Shown here one piece after another: positions 30,649-42,909 of a stretch of 64,000 nucleotides of DNA. Numbering within the stretch: position 1 is the first letter of the stretch; each line of letters begins with the position of its first letter. The notes beneath the pieces were generated by a model, which was given only the letters and a program-made list of their open reading frames with translations, had not been told where the DNA came from and made no database searches. The DNA is from Cryptomeria japonica (Eukaryota; Streptophyta; Pinopsida; Cupressales; Cupressaceae): NCBI RefSeq assembly GCF_030272615.1, contig NC_081413.1, positions 164,023,080 to 164,087,079 on the forward strand. Reading direction: 5' to 3'. A program made the translations under genes and the position numbers.

Positions 30649-31680
30649 ATGATGAAGAGGGAAGGTCCTAAGTTTAACATAGATAACTTTAAGATATGGA
30701 AGGACGGAATGAAGATATACATTAAAATAATGGGTGCTTAACACTGGAGCTATGTTGAGAATACTTATGTTGTCCCTACCGGTACTCTCACCGATGATCA
30801 AAGAAGAGAAATTTAGGAGAATGGGAAAGTCATGGAAGCTCTTATCAATAGTCTATCTAATGTTGAGTTTATTGATGTTTAGGAAAAAAATAATCCCAAA
30901 GATGTATGGGATGCTCTGAAGTCTATCTATGGCGGTGATGAGCATGTGAAGCAAGCTAAGGAAGAAAGCCGTAGAGGAAAGTTTGAAGACATGCAGATGG
31001 TTGAAGGAGAGACCATTCAACAATATGGGATAAGGATTAAAACTATTGTTGGAGACATCAAGAGTGCAGGAGGTACAATGGATGATTCCACCATTGTTAG
31101 AAAATTTTTGAGAACCTTATTACTGGTCTATGCAATAAGGGTTGTTGCTATTCAGAAGTTGAGATCTATTGACAAGACAAAGGTGTCCCTTGACTCTATC
31201 ATTGCTAAGTTGATCTCATATGAACTAAATAGTTATGATGGCAGTGTTTAGAAGACTAACTCAGCCTTTAAAGCATCTGATGCACTATCCAGAAAGGGTA
31301 AAGAAGCTAGTACCAGCTATGAACCTAGACAAAGCAGAGATATGTATGATGAGGAGATCCTGATGGAATTTGAAGCTCTTTTGGCCAAGAGACTTCCTAA
31401 GGGAACTGGAAAATATAGAGGTAAGCTCCCTTTGAAATGCTTTTCTTGCAATAGGATAGGACACATTGCTGTAAATTGTCCTAATGGTGATAATAAGGAC
31501 AAATGAGAGAGGTTCAAAAAGTTCAAAGGAGGAAATAGGAGAAACTGTCTTGTTGCAGTTGATGAAGGTGTCACTGATGATGAATCAGAAGATGAAGAAA
31601 CCGAAGACATAGTATTTGTAGTTGTTAAGGAAGATGTATCAGACAAGAAGGCTCTTGTCTCCCGCTTTGATAATTCCAAT
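30649..31680 (+). pseudogene. Element C: gag
   Basis: It starts at ATG 30649 (MMKREGPKFNIDNFKIWKD). It contains the gag core (NPKDVWDALKSIYGGDEHVK, QQYGIRIKTIVGDIKSAGG, VRKFLRTLL) and the nucleocapsid knuckle CFSCNRIGHIAVNC (CX2CX4HX4C) near 31438-31480. In-frame stops occur at about 30737, 30814, 30880, 31249 and 31504. All are TAA, TAG or TGA where a CAA, CAG or CGA is plausible. It is followed in frame by an acidic linker and the protease. Confidence 0.88.
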
Positions 31681-31980
31681 GAGTGGATTATTGACAGTGG
31701 TTGTTCTCACCACATGACTGGTGACCAGAGAAAATTTGGTAATGATGCATCTTGTATGGTAAAAGGAAAAGGGTCCATCTCTTTAAATGGAAAAAATAGT
31801 GTTGATAATGTGTATTGGGTAGAAGGTCTCAGGCATAACCTTTTGAGTGTTGCTCAGCTGAATGATAATGGACTCACTTTGGAATTCAAAGATGGAGTAT
31901 GCAAAATAAAAGGAAAGAGTGGTGAATTGATGGCCACCGGTATGCAGACCAAAGGTAACTTATTTTAGTTAAATGCAAAT
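31681..31980 (+). pseudogene. Element C: aspartic protease and start of the pre-integrase region
   Basis: EWIIDSGCSHHMTGDQ carries the DSG active site at about 31690. It is followed by VKGKGSISLNG, VYWVEGLRHNLLSVAQLNDNG and ATGMQTKGN, the conserved link to integrase. A TAG follows at about 31966. Confidence 0.9.
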
Positions 31981-33090
31981 ATTAGTCAATGTCTAATGAC
32001 TAAGTATGATGATAGTTGGATATGGCACATGAGACTCTACCATGTAAATTTTGATAACATTGTGAAGGCCAGTAAGATCAAGGCAATTAGGGGATTTCCC
32101 GTGCTGAACAAACTGGAGAATCCTTTGTGTAGAGAATGTCAACTGGGGAAATGTCTTCCTCAACCTTCAAAGGTAAATCCTTCACAACAGATAATTTACT
32201 TGATCTTGTGCATACTGATTTGTGTGGTCCTATGAAAACTAGGAGTGTTCAGGGAGATAGGTACTTTATGATTCTTACTGATGATTGCTCAAGAATCATG
32301 TGGGTCACATTCTTGAAAGACAAGTCTGAAGCTTTTGGAAAGTTCAAAGCCTTCAGAGCACTAGTTGAAAAGGAAAGTGGTAAGAGGATCAAATGCCTTA
32401 GAACCAATCAAGGAGGTCATTTCACCTTTAGAAAATTCAATAAGTACTGTGAAGAGAATGGAATCAAGAGGCAATTGTCTACCCCCTGGACTCCACATCA
32501 GAATGGCCTAGTAGAAAGAAATAACTGGACTGTAGTTGAAGCAGCAGAAACAATGTTGATTCAAGGGAAGGTTGCTCACACCTTTTGGAGAGAAGCAGTG
32601 AGCACTGTAGTCTACACTATGAACCGGGTACTCATCAAGAAAGGTAAGGATAAAACACCTTATGAGTATTAGACAGGTAAGACTCCTATAGTAAGCTACT
32701 TCAGAGTGTTTGGTAGCAAATGTTATATCAAGAGGAGTGAACACCAGAGCAAGTTTGATGCAAAATGTGATGAGGGAATATTCTTAGGATATTCCACCAA
32801 GAGAAAAGCTCTCAAATGTTTTAACAATAGGACTCAAAGAATTGTTGAAATTATCAATGTTAGAGTTGATGAAACTTCTGAGAAACCTGAGGAAATTGAC
32901 AGTGAGCAAGTGGTAGATGAACCGGTTGTAGCCTTTTGGGAACCGGTTGCAAAACAACTTAGTACTAGTAATAGTGCTCCTACACTGGTAGATGTTGATG
33001 CTGATGAAGATGAGGATGAAGAGGAAAAGCAAGAGGAAACAGTTAAGATCATTCCTAGGTATGTAAAGTTGAATCATGATCCAAAGTAGA
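31981..33090 (+). pseudogene. Element C: integrase
   Basis: The zinc-binding part reads WIWHMRLYHVNFDN ... CRECQLGKC (HHCC). A frameshift at about 32160-32200 moves to the frame with HTDLCGPMKTRS and LTDDCSRIMWVTFLKDKSEA (two catalytic Asp), HQNGLVERNNWTVVEAAETM (third acidic residue) and the C-terminal FGSKCYIKRSEHQSK, CDEGIFLGYS. A stop occurs at about 32670. A long acidic linker (DEDEDEEEKQEE) precedes a TAG at 33087. In the RSDxGGEF block the sequence reads RTNQGGHF. Confidence 0.88.
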
Positions 33091-34040
33091 TCATAGGAGA
33101 TAAGGATGTAGGAATTCTTACAAGAAGAAAGGTTAGAGAAAATTCGTGCATGATCTCTGAATTTGAGCCTAAAACATTTAAAGATGCACCTAAAGATGAA
33201 GATTGGATCAAGGCTATGGAAGAGGAACTTGACCAAATAGAAGAGAATGGTACATGGTCTTTGGTACCCAGACCTGAGCACAAAAATGTTATTGGCACCA
33301 AATGGGTTTTTAGGAACAAGCTGAATGAAGATGGCACAGTGGTAAGAAACAAAGCCAGACTGGTATGTAAGGGATATGCTCAAGAAGAAGGAGAAGACTA
33401 TGGAGAAAATTTTTCTCCAGTAGCTAGATTGGAAGGAGTTAGAATGCTTCTTTCATATGTAGCCTTCAAGGGATTCAAAGTGTATTAGATGGATGTAAAA
33501 TCTGCATTTCTGAATGGAATACTTGAAGAGGAAGTGTATATAGAGCAACCAGATGGGTTTGCCCTATCAGAAGACAATGATATGGTGTGTAGGCTACATA
33601 AAGCCTTGTATGGATTGAAGCAAGCACCTAGAGCATGGTATGAACTCTTACACTCACATCTTGTGAAGATTGGATTTGAAAGAACAAGTGAAGATAGCAA
33701 TATCTATCTGAAGTCAGAAGGAGATCAGATTCTGATCTGTGAAGTGTTTGTTGATGACATAATTTTTGGTGGAGATGACAAGATGAGTCATGTATTTGCA
33801 GATGAGATGAAGAAGGAATTTGAGATGTCCCTAATCAGAGAGATTAAGTTCTTCATTGGACTACAAATTCAACAAACGAAAGATGGTATCTTTATCACTC
33901 AGTCCAATTATGTCAAAGAGGTGTTAAAGACCTTTGGCATGGAAGACAACAAACTGGTTGGTACACCGATGATGATCGGTTGTAAATTATCAAAAGAAGA
34001 TAACTCAGTGTTGGTAAATGAGAAAGATTACCAATCAATG
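33091..34040 (+). pseudogene. Element C: reverse transcriptase
   Basis: In one frame: [55 protein letters not shown], then a TAG at about 33486 inside VY*MDVKSAFLNG, where the intact relatives have Gln. Then [24 protein letters not shown] and the catalytic FVDDIIFGGDDKM near 33750, followed by GLQIQQTKDGIFITQSNYVK. Typical RVT_2 length and order. Confidence 0.9.
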
Positions 34041-34700
34041 ATTAGTAAGTTGCACTATGTAGTACACAGCAGACCGAACATTGCACATGCAGTGGGCATT
34101 GCTGCATGTTTTTAGAAAAGTCCAAGAGAATCCCACTTGGTAGCAGTCAAGCGGATTCTTAGATATCTGAAGGGAACTATAGACTATGGATTGTGGTATC
34201 CATACAGTAATGATTTGAACCTCAAAGTGTTTACAAATGCTGATTGGGCTAGTAATGTGGACGACCGGAAGAGAACAACCGATGGTGCATTCTTTCTTGG
34301 TGGTAGACTACTCTCATGGATGAGTAAGAAGTAGAGTTGTATCTCTCAGTCTACAATAGAAGTAGAATATGTAGCAACATTTATGAACTATACTCAGACA
34401 ATTTGGATGAAGCATGTATTAAGTGGTTTCAAAGTCCCTGTATCTGAATCGATGAGTATATTTTGTGACAACACAAGTGCAATTAATATTTCCAAAAATC
34501 CGGTATTGCATTCTAGAACCAAGCATTTCGAGCTGAAATATCATTTCTTGAGGGAGAAGGTTTAGAACAAAGAGGTTGTATTGGAACATGTTTCCAGTAA
34601 GGAGCAGTTAGCAGATATATTCACCAAACCTCTACCGAAGGTTACATTTACCTATTTAAGAGGTGAATTAGGGGTTCTACCCCTTCAAGAGGTGAACTAA
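34041..34700 (+). pseudogene. Element C: RNase H region and polyprotein end
   Basis: SRPNIAHAVGIAACF then TAG (about 34113), VAVKRILRYLKGTIDYGLWY, NADWASNVDDRKRTTDGAFF, TAG at about 34332, FCDNTSAINISKNPVLHSRT, KYHFLREKV, TAG at about 34563, then KEQLADIFTKPLP and TAA at 34698-34700. The order is that of copia RNase H. The three stops are all TAG. Confidence 0.88.
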
Positions 34701-34947
34701 AGGTATGTGCTTCACATCAGTCAGCTATTGCATTGTCAAATCTTTTCAGGATTGGTGTGTTGAAGGATGCTACTCCTTAGGGGGAGCAGCATAGTGGAAC
34801 ATGGATGTCTGTGCCTCCACTTTGGCATTATTGTCAAAGGGGGAGAAGATGTGAAGCAGAGAAGATATCTGTAGTTTTGAAGACATAACATTGGGAGAAG
34901 ATGTGAAGATATCTTTGTATATTCCCATCAATGCCAAAGGGGGAGAT
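34701..34947 (+). other. Element C 3' untranslated region and polypurine tracts
   Basis: The functional tract is AAAGGGGGAGAT at 34936-34947. Similar blocks TTAGGGGGAGCAGC (about 34778) and CAAAGGGGGAGAAGATG (about 34836) lie upstream. No frame. Confidence 0.82.
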
Positions 34948-36435
34948 TGTTGGCATATGTGCAAAGTTTGATGACATGATGATATTATATGTTGTCATTG
35001 ATGTCAATATGCTGAAGTATGAACTAGTATATTGAAGTAAGCAACTGGCAAGAGAATCAGTATATGTGAAAAAGTGAAGCGGTATGTTGATGATGAGAAC
35101 CAGTATATGCAAAATGGTGAACTGGTATGTTGGAATGTGAACCGGTATTGGGGTTTCATTTGATATGACTACCGGTTGGTAGTCTCAGCTTCAGGGTTTT
35201 CGGTTGATGCCTTTCAAATCTATGTGATTCGATCAACAATATTTTGTGATGGGTTAGCATTGAAATGAAGATCATATTGTGTTACCACATCAGCATTGTG
35301 TGCGTGAAGGATTTCCTTGAGGATCTTGCATGGAGAAGAATGATCCTATCTACCTCGGGAATGTGCGAAGTCTCAGTAAATGGTGGAGAGCGTGTGATGG
35401 GTTATCAGCTTCTAGAAGCGAAAAAGAATGAATGATGGAGAACATCTTGAGATTTGTTCAAGATTGTTTTATACTATGCAATGTGATTGAACGGTCAGGA
35501 TTGGACCGACTGTATTTATAACCTAAATATTTAGGGTTTATGCCACCGACCTATCTGTTGTCTATAAGGTAGATGATGATTGTCATTGTGTTGTTGTCAA
35601 AAAATATTATGTGTGTATCCAAGTGAAGAGATACTTGATTCTTGCCAGACTGGAGAAGTGTGTTGATACCTGCAAAGTGTGATTGTAGCAAAGGAACTAA
35701 AGTGGATCTGCATTGGCATTGAGTGTTGTTATTAGATCAGTGTATCACCTATTGACTTCTAACCATTTCAGCAGTTGGAAAATCCCTTAATCGGGTAGCT
35801 TTAACAGGCTTTATGTAAATCCTTTAACAGGGTGACTCAAATTCATTGAGTTCTTCAAATCCTCTTGCGAGGTAACCTTTAACAGGGTTCTAGCCTTTAA
35901 CCAGGTATTTAACCATCCCTTAACCGGGTGATCTCTAGAAAGATTGGCTCCTAGCAGAACCTATTGTAAAGTCCTTAATCGGACTAGGCTCTTAACAGAG
36001 AGGACTTCAGAAGAGTTCAGAGAACAACTTGTGGGTATTCATCCCCACTGTGGTCTTTCCCAGTTGGGTTTCCATGTGAAAAATCAGTGTGTTATGTGTG
36101 ATGCTTTTTCATGTGATGTCTCAGTGTTTTCTATCAAGTGGTAAAGCATGTTGATCCAGTGGTCATTATATTTTTGATGATGTATTACTTGCTTATGCAT
36201 ATGGGTGAAGTGGAAATGAGTTATTAGGTTTTGTAAAGATCTAAGTGTTACTAGTTTATGTGTTTCACAGTCTCACTGTGTTTTATCGATAGTGCCCTGA
36301 TTTAGATCAGTGATCCTTTTTACCAGTTAGTGCAGTCTTTACAGTCAAAGTGGTTTAAGGAAGTTTTTGTCTATACTGAATCACCCTCCCCCTCTCAGTA
36401 TCTATTGAGTAGTTACTGTTCATCATTATTCATCA
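34948..36435 (+). repeat. 3' LTR of element C
   Basis: Pairs with 29083-30577; same ends and a 5-bp duplication CAATC to its right. Confidence 0.95.
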
Positions 36436-36440
36436 CAATC

Positions 36441-37652
36441 GACCTATCATTTCTCTCCCTTGTCAACATTATGGGGGGTTTCTACCATTGGTGCTAATGC
36501 TTCCTTTCTTTCTCTATGGAGTGAGCTACACATTTACTATTTGTTCCTATGTACTTGCCAAATTTAGTAGTTGTATTTTGGTGAGATGGAGCTTTTACCC
36601 TATACAATCTTGCATTCCAATTTTGTGGGGGTGACCTTCCATCTTGTTGAGTAGTGGTTTTCAAAGTATTGGCACCTATATTTTTTATTAGTAGTGTATT
36701 CTAGCATGGTTAAGTAGTGTCGTCGGGGTCACTCGTCCAAATTCATGTGTCATTTATATCTTTGACTACTATATTTTTGCCTCTGTTTGCCATCTATTTG
36801 TTAGAGTAGTGTTGTTTGGGCCACTCACATTACAAATTGTTATCTTCTTGATCTTGATCATCATCTTGATTTAAGTGGAGGTCCTTCATTCAACACTATT
36901 GTGGTTATCATTCAATAGTTGTCTACAACTTCTTTGTACTTTGAGGATGTTCTTCATGTTTCTATTTTCTTAGTCCTTCATTCCTTTTTTTCTCTTTTGG
37001 AAAGGAGTTTTCTCCCACTAGGTACATACTAGTCAGATGTAGTGCCTATATTTTGGTGAGATGGAGCTTTTACCATATAGACACTCTTTCATTCCAGTTT
37101 GTGGAGGTGACCTTCTATCTTTTGTTGATCAAATTTCTTTACTATTGGCACATATATTTTCGACTAGTAGTTTCCTCTTGCATGGTTGAGTAGTGCCATT
37201 GGACTCACTCATGCAAATTCATGTGCCATTTGTATCTTTGACTAATAAATGTTTTTCATATGTTTGTTTGAGTAGTGTTTTTGGGGGCTCTCATGCATAT
37301 TATTGTCTTCTTGATCCTAATCATCAACTTGGTTTTAGAGGAGGTTCTTCATTCAACACTATAGTAGTTATCGTTCAATAATTGTCTATAACTTCTTTGT
37401 GTTCCGAGGATGTCTTCATGTTCATATTTTGGGGGGGCATTATTTTATTGGAGGATTCTTAGTCCTTCATTCCTTATTTTCTCTATTTTGGAGAGGAGTT
37501 TTCTCCCAGTGATTTTTTCTCCTTTTCTTCGATTCTGAGAGTTGCATTAATTTTCTTCGGTTTGTACTTGCGGACCTAATCAAGCCTTTAGTTGTTGGGA
37601 CCCATCTTGCATTCATTCATTTAGAGGTTTTCTACTTCACCCAAAGTTTCAA
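36441..37652 (+). repeat. Element E 3' untranslated region with a ~475-bp tandem duplication
   Basis: GGTGAGATGGAGCTTTTACC occurs at 36580 and again at 37055, and the sequence between follows the same order twice (CATTCCA.TTTGT.G.GGTGACC, CATGGTTGAGTAGTG, TTCTTGATC, TTCATTCAACACTAT, GGAGTTTTCTCCCA). The same double unit is present inverted at 62774-64000. It ends at the polypurine tract TTAAGGGGGA (37653-37662). No coding content. Confidence 0.82.
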
Positions 37653-37662
37653 TTAAGGGGGA
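37653..37662 (+). other. Polypurine tract of element E
   Basis: TTAAGGGGGA directly before the remnant LTR start (TATTATAGAATTTTAAC). The inverted copy reads TTAAGGGGGG before CATTAGAG. Confidence 0.65.
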
Positions 37663-37695
37663 TATTATAGAATTTTAACAAGAAGTTAGGCATAT
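37663..37695 (+). repeat. Truncated 3' LTR of element E
   Basis: Only about 33 bases matching the LTR start remain (TATTATAGAATTTTAACAAG...), then a short ATATGTATACACATACACATA remnant joins the flank. The complete LTR is at 62374-62771 in the other palindrome arm. Confidence 0.72.
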
Positions 37696-39115
37696 GTATA
37701 CACATACACATAAGTCTAGGACAATTTATTATCTTCAATTAATACTCAACTCAAGAATATGAGTCTTATCTTAATTTAAAACTTCAACGCATTTGTATTT
37801 GGGTCTATACTTTAAGTGTCTCCTCTCTCCTATATCATTTCAAGTCTATATGGGTCTTTATTATCCACTTAAATATTCTCAATCCTACTATAAATTCTAG
37901 ATTTGATATTAGGTCCCTATTATCTTGCTTCCCTTAAAATTTGAACCTTTTGCATTAGGATACTTCACAAAAGTCTAAAGTGTGTGATGCTTTTTGGCTA
38001 AAAATTCATGAGTAGTGTGTCAACCTTAACATTTCTAGTTCTGGTCTCAAAATTAGGATATGATCATTGTAAGTTAGCCTAAAATGAAAATTACCTTGAG
38101 AATCCTATGTAATACATCACCCTTAATTCATTTCAATCTCTCTTCATAAGCTATCATTTCAATTCAAGAATTATTATTCTCCATTTTAGAGAAGATTTGA
38201 GTATAAGGATAATCAAGCTACATTAAATTGTTTTCAATTATATTTTCATGAAAGATTTTTTGATGATTTGTCATGATATTGCATCAGCACTTGGAGGACT
38301 TGTCCTAAGAGAATTGCATCGTCAATTAAAGGCATAATAATGTCATTTTAGCTCTCCAATTCAACATTTCATTTTAGATTTAGTCTCTACCCTGCAAGGG
38401 TAATCTCGCTTTCTAATAATCATTTTTGTAAGGTTACTTTCAACCTGAGCTTTGACTTAGACAAGCCCCTATACAACTCAACACCATTTTCTTCTCATGT
38501 GTGTGTAGACTTTAGATTTGATAGAGAAGGATTATAGATTAAAAACTATAGATTAAGATGAAGAGATTTAGAATTTGAAGAAGAAGAAGAAGAAAACCCT
38601 AAACATTTCAAATAAATTTGAAGTGTCTGACACGTTTTCAAAAAAAATTAGGGAGATATTCCAAGGGACATCCTAATCTCAAATCTGTTCTTGATATCTA
38701 CATCAGACAACTTTAGGACTAAGATGCCTAGCCACATAGTCTAGCACTTTCAGGCTCAAATTGTAGACATAGGTTCCCTTTTAATCCCCGTTTCTAGATC
38801 TGTTCTCAAAGTTTTCATATATGTAGCTACTCTAGCCTAGTTCTTGCATCTATCTTATTCTAGTCAATCAAATCACTCAACACGTAATAATCAATCATTT
38901 TTCCTCGCTCTCCCAAGGGTTTGTAGTTGGGCCTATTGATTATTTCCCTAATGTATATTGGTGTGAATGGGTTTTATTCCTAGTTTTCACATGTCTAAGC
39001 TAATGAACCCTTTACTACCACACTACACACACACACATATTTGATGAATATAAATGGGGGTTTGAGAAATAAATAACAAAATTTTCCATTTATTACACTC
39101 TTAATAAATGTCTCC
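37696..39115. other. Non-coding flank shared by both palindrome arms
   Basis: AT-rich DNA without a recognisable gene. It contains a GAA-type run at about 38577-38596. Reverse-complement copy at 60655-62060. Confidence 0.6.
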
Positions 39116-39259
39116 TATATATATATGTGTGTGTGTGTGTACATACATACATATATGTAAATGTACAGATACATATGTATATGTACATATATATACATAC
39201 ATACATACAAACATACATATATTGTATGTATGTATGTATGTACACACACACACACACAT

Positions 39260-39300
<41 letters not shown>

Positions 39301-39346
39301 AATAAATGTATATGCATACATATGTATATATATGTGTATCTATATA

Positions 39347-39378
<32 letters not shown>

Positions 39379-39995
39379 CACACACACACATATATATGTA
39401 CATATCTATATGTATATATATATATGTATATGTATATGTGTATGTGTATACATACATATATGTATACACATATGTGTGTGTGTATATATATATATATATA
39501 CAAATAAATGTATATGCATACATATGTATATATATGTGTATCTATATATATGTGTGTGTGTATACATATACATATACAAAAACACACATATATATGTACA
39601 TATCTATATGTATATGTATATGTATACATATATATGTATGTATACATATATATGTATGTATACATATGTGTATACATACATATATGTATATATGTATATA
39701 CATATATACATATACATATATGATGTATATATATGTATATACATATATACATATACATATATGTATATATATATATGATTATGACATGTATATGACATAT
39801 ATATGAGATATATATATACATATGTATAAATATATACATGTACATACATACACACACACATATATATATGTATGTATGAATGTACATGTATATATGTATA
39901 TATATACATACACACATATATATATATGTATACATATATGTATGTATATATATATACATATATATGTATAAATATATATATACATCCTCATATAT
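39116..39995. repeat. TA/TG/CA compound microsatellite array, left arm
   Basis: About 880 bases of TATATA, TGTG, CACA and CATACATA tracts. Many long apparent open frames in it are artefacts of the repeat (Tyr/Ile/His/Cys/Val only). It contains a near-perfect short palindrome of CATACATACATACAAACATA with TATGTATG around 39190-39240. Confidence 0.9.
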
Positions 39996-40475
39996 AGCAT
40001 ATATGCACATCAAAACATGTGGACCTACATAATCACTAATCCTGCATCCATAAACATGTTAGTAACACATCATATGCATACATATATAAGCATCCACTCC
40101 GCATCATAAATAGATTAGCACAATACATCCATAATCATCATCCATGCATCACATCATAAAAATAATAAATAGAGTCCATCATAATAAGGTACATGCATCA
40201 TCACCGCCACATATCATATAAGCTCAAAAATATGAACATGTCTGTCATAATACAATGATCACCCCAAAGGGTCAAAATATAACACATAAGAAAAAGTGGA
40301 GCTAGCTCTCTCCACCTATCTCCCTAGCTCCCTCCTCAACACCTGCTCCATAAGATCCTCCTACTCCCCCTCCCCTAGGTGGCCTAAAACCCACTGATCC
40401 ACCCATTTTTTAGCTCTATGTGGGTTGGTAGCTCTGTGTCCTATGAGATTGCACACTCTCAGAGTACAAGGCTTT
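39996..40475. repeat. Hairpin stem, left
   Basis: Reverse complement of 40990-41455, for example GGCCTAAAACCCACTGATCC (about 40381) against GGATCGGTGGGTTTTAGGCC (about 41057). Confidence 0.9.
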
Positions 40476-40989
40476 ATCCCTTAGAGGTTTCTTGGAAAGG
40501 AATTACACAGAGAGACGCCACCCAAGCAATACTTCACTCACTTTAGGATGAACTATAGATAGAGAGAGATGGGAGTCAGAGCCTGGAGGCAGAGGTGGAG
40601 TGGTTGTGGTGGGAGATAGCATATTTGATAGAGAGCCTCCATACAACAAGGACAAAGGTAGATACTCTGAGAGGGGAGAGGGAGGAGTTTGAGAGAATGC
40701 TAGAGGAGGCATGAACAAGGATCACTATTGAGGCCTTATAGGACGTACTCTACCAGCAGGATGATGAGCTAGAGGAGCTACAAGGCTAAATAAAGAGGGG
40801 AGAGGTAGATGTCACTCGACTGCGAAGGGAGTGGGATGCGGCACGTCAGATGTTAGTCCCTGCAGGGCTTGGGCAGATGTATTCTGATATGATGCAACAA
40901 AGGGAGAGGGAAGAGAGGGTAGGTCAGGAGGTGACCTACTGTAGGGAGCTATACCATGGAATGGTACCTATGGTGTAGTGAACAACCTC
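40476..40989 (+). pseudogene. Hairpin loop with a gag-like coiled-coil coding remnant
   Basis: The ~510-bp spacer between the inverted stems is GC-richer than its surroundings. One plus-strand frame reads EELQG, stop, IKRGEVDVTRLRREWDAARQ, then GLGQMYSDMMQQREREERV and TYCRELYHGMVPMV before a stop. The Arg/Glu heptads suggest a coiled coil, as in some plant retrotransposon gag proteins, but no zinc knuckle is present and I cannot assign the family. Low confidence. Confidence 0.35.
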
Positions 40990-41572
40990 CTACACTAAGA
41001 GTGTGCGATCTCATAGGACACAAAGCTAACAACCCACATAGAGCTAGCAAACAGGTGGATCGGTGGGTTTTAGGCCACCTAAAGGAGGGGGAGTAGGAGG
41101 ATCCAGTGGAGGAGGTGTTGATGAGGGAGCTAGGGAGACAAGTGGAGAGAGCTAGATCCACTTTGGCTTATTTTTTATATTTTGACCCTTCGAGGTGATC
41201 ATTGTATTATGATAGACATATTCATATTTTTGAACTTATATGATATGTGGTGGCGATGATGCATGTACCTTATTATTATGGACTATTTATTATTTGTATG
41301 ATGTGATGCATGGATGATGATTATGGATGTATTGTGCTGATCTATTTATGATACAGAGTGGATGCTTATATATGTATGCTTATGATGCATTACTAACATG
41401 TTTATGGATGCAGGATGAGTGATTATGCAAGTCCACATGTTTTGATGTGCATATATGTTGTATATGAGGATGTATATATGTATGTATATATATGTATATA
41501 AATAAATATATATATATACATACATACATATATACATATATACATGTACATACATAAATATATACATGTACA

Positions 41573-41608
<36 letters not shown>

Positions 41609-41703
41609 TACATACATATATACATATATATGTATATATATATACATACATACATAGATACATATATGTATACATACATATGTATACATATGTATATATA
41701 TAC

Positions 41704-41763
<60 letters not shown>

Positions 41764-42085
41764 GTATACATATGTATACATATATATGTATACATATACA
41801 TATATATGTATACATATGTATATACATATATATGTATACATATACATATATATATATATATGTATATATATACATATGTATACATATGTATGTATACATA
41901 TATGTATATATGTATGTATGTACATGTATATATGTATACATATGTATATATATCTATATATATGTGTCATATATATAAATGTCATATACATACATATATG
42001 TCATATACATGTCATATAAATACATATATGTACACATATACATATACATATGTATATACATATTAATAGATATATATGTATATAC

Positions 42086-42135
<50 letters not shown>

Positions 42136-42483
42136 GTATATACATATATGTATATATGTATATACATATATGTATATATGTATATACATATTAATAGATA
42201 AATATGTATACATGTATATATATGTATATACATATATATATGTATATATCTATATATATGTATATACATATATACATATATGTATATACATATATATACA
42301 TGTATACATATTTATCTATTAATATGTATATATATATATATACATACATACATATATATCTATTAATATGTATATAGATATATATGTATATATATATATA
42401 TGTATATACATATATATCTATTAATATGTATATAGATATATGTATATATGTATATACATATTAATAGATATATATGTATGTAC

Positions 42484-42543
<60 letters not shown>

Positions 42544-42909
42544 GTATATACATATTAATAGATAAATATGTATACATGTATATATATGTATATACATATA
42601 TATATATATATGTATATACATATACATATATATATATATATATATATGTATATACATATATTTATATATACATAAATATATACATATATATATATATACA
42701 TATACATATATGTGTATCCATATATATATGTATACACATATATGTATACATACATATATATATATACCTATACATATACATATATATGTGTGTGTGTGTG
42801 TATGTGTGTGTATACATATATGTATACACACACATATATATAGATACACACATATATATACACATATATACATATGTATGCATATATATACATATATACC
42901 CATATATAT
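40990..42909 (-). repeat. Right arm of giant inverted repeat, inner part (stem plus TA array)
   Basis: 40990-41455 is the reverse complement of 39996-40475. From 41456 to 42909 it is a TA-dominated array with recurrent TATTAATAGATA blocks. The arm breaks off at 42909, where solo LTR D begins, and resumes at 60325. Confidence 0.85.

Larger units (their letters stand above)
29083..36435 (+). mobile_element. Ty1-copia LTR retrotransposon C (full length, defective)
   Basis: LTRs 29083-30577 and 34948-36435 start TGTTGGCATATGTGC and end TTATTCATCA. CAATC is duplicated at 29078-29082 and 36436-36440. The exact iMet primer site TGGTATCAGAGC follows the 5' LTR and AAAGGGGGAGAT precedes the 3' LTR. 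The interior holds gag, protease, integrase, RT and RNase H in copia order in essentially one frame with one frameshift (about 32160-32200) and about a dozen stops. Structurally complete but not coding-competent. Inserted in E. Confidence 0.96.
19504..37695 (+). mobile_element. Non-coding LTR retrotransposon E, host of insertions B and C
   Basis: Its 5' LTR is 19504-19902 with an iMet-type primer site at 19903. The 3' end is at 36441-37662 (untranslated region, polypurine tract) followed by the first ~33 bases of a 3' LTR at 37663. Removing B (20294-28333) and C (29083-36440) with one target copy each leaves about 2.4 kb of interior at 19903-20293, 28329-29082 and 36436-37662, in which I see no gag or pol. 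This makes E a small non-autonomous element. A complete copy of its 3' LTR lies inverted at 62374-62771. The link across B and C is inference from LTR identity and position. Confidence 0.65.
36441..40475 (+). repeat. Left arm of giant inverted repeat
   Basis: The same sequence is found in reverse complement in the right half of the window. 36441-37695 matches 62740-64000, 37700-39115 matches 60655-62060, the TA/CA array 39116-39995 corresponds to arrays at 41460-42909 and 60325-60654, and 39996-40475 matches 40990-41455. Order is fully mirrored. Arm B has an LTR plus TG array (62090-62740) that is deleted here. Confidence 0.85.
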
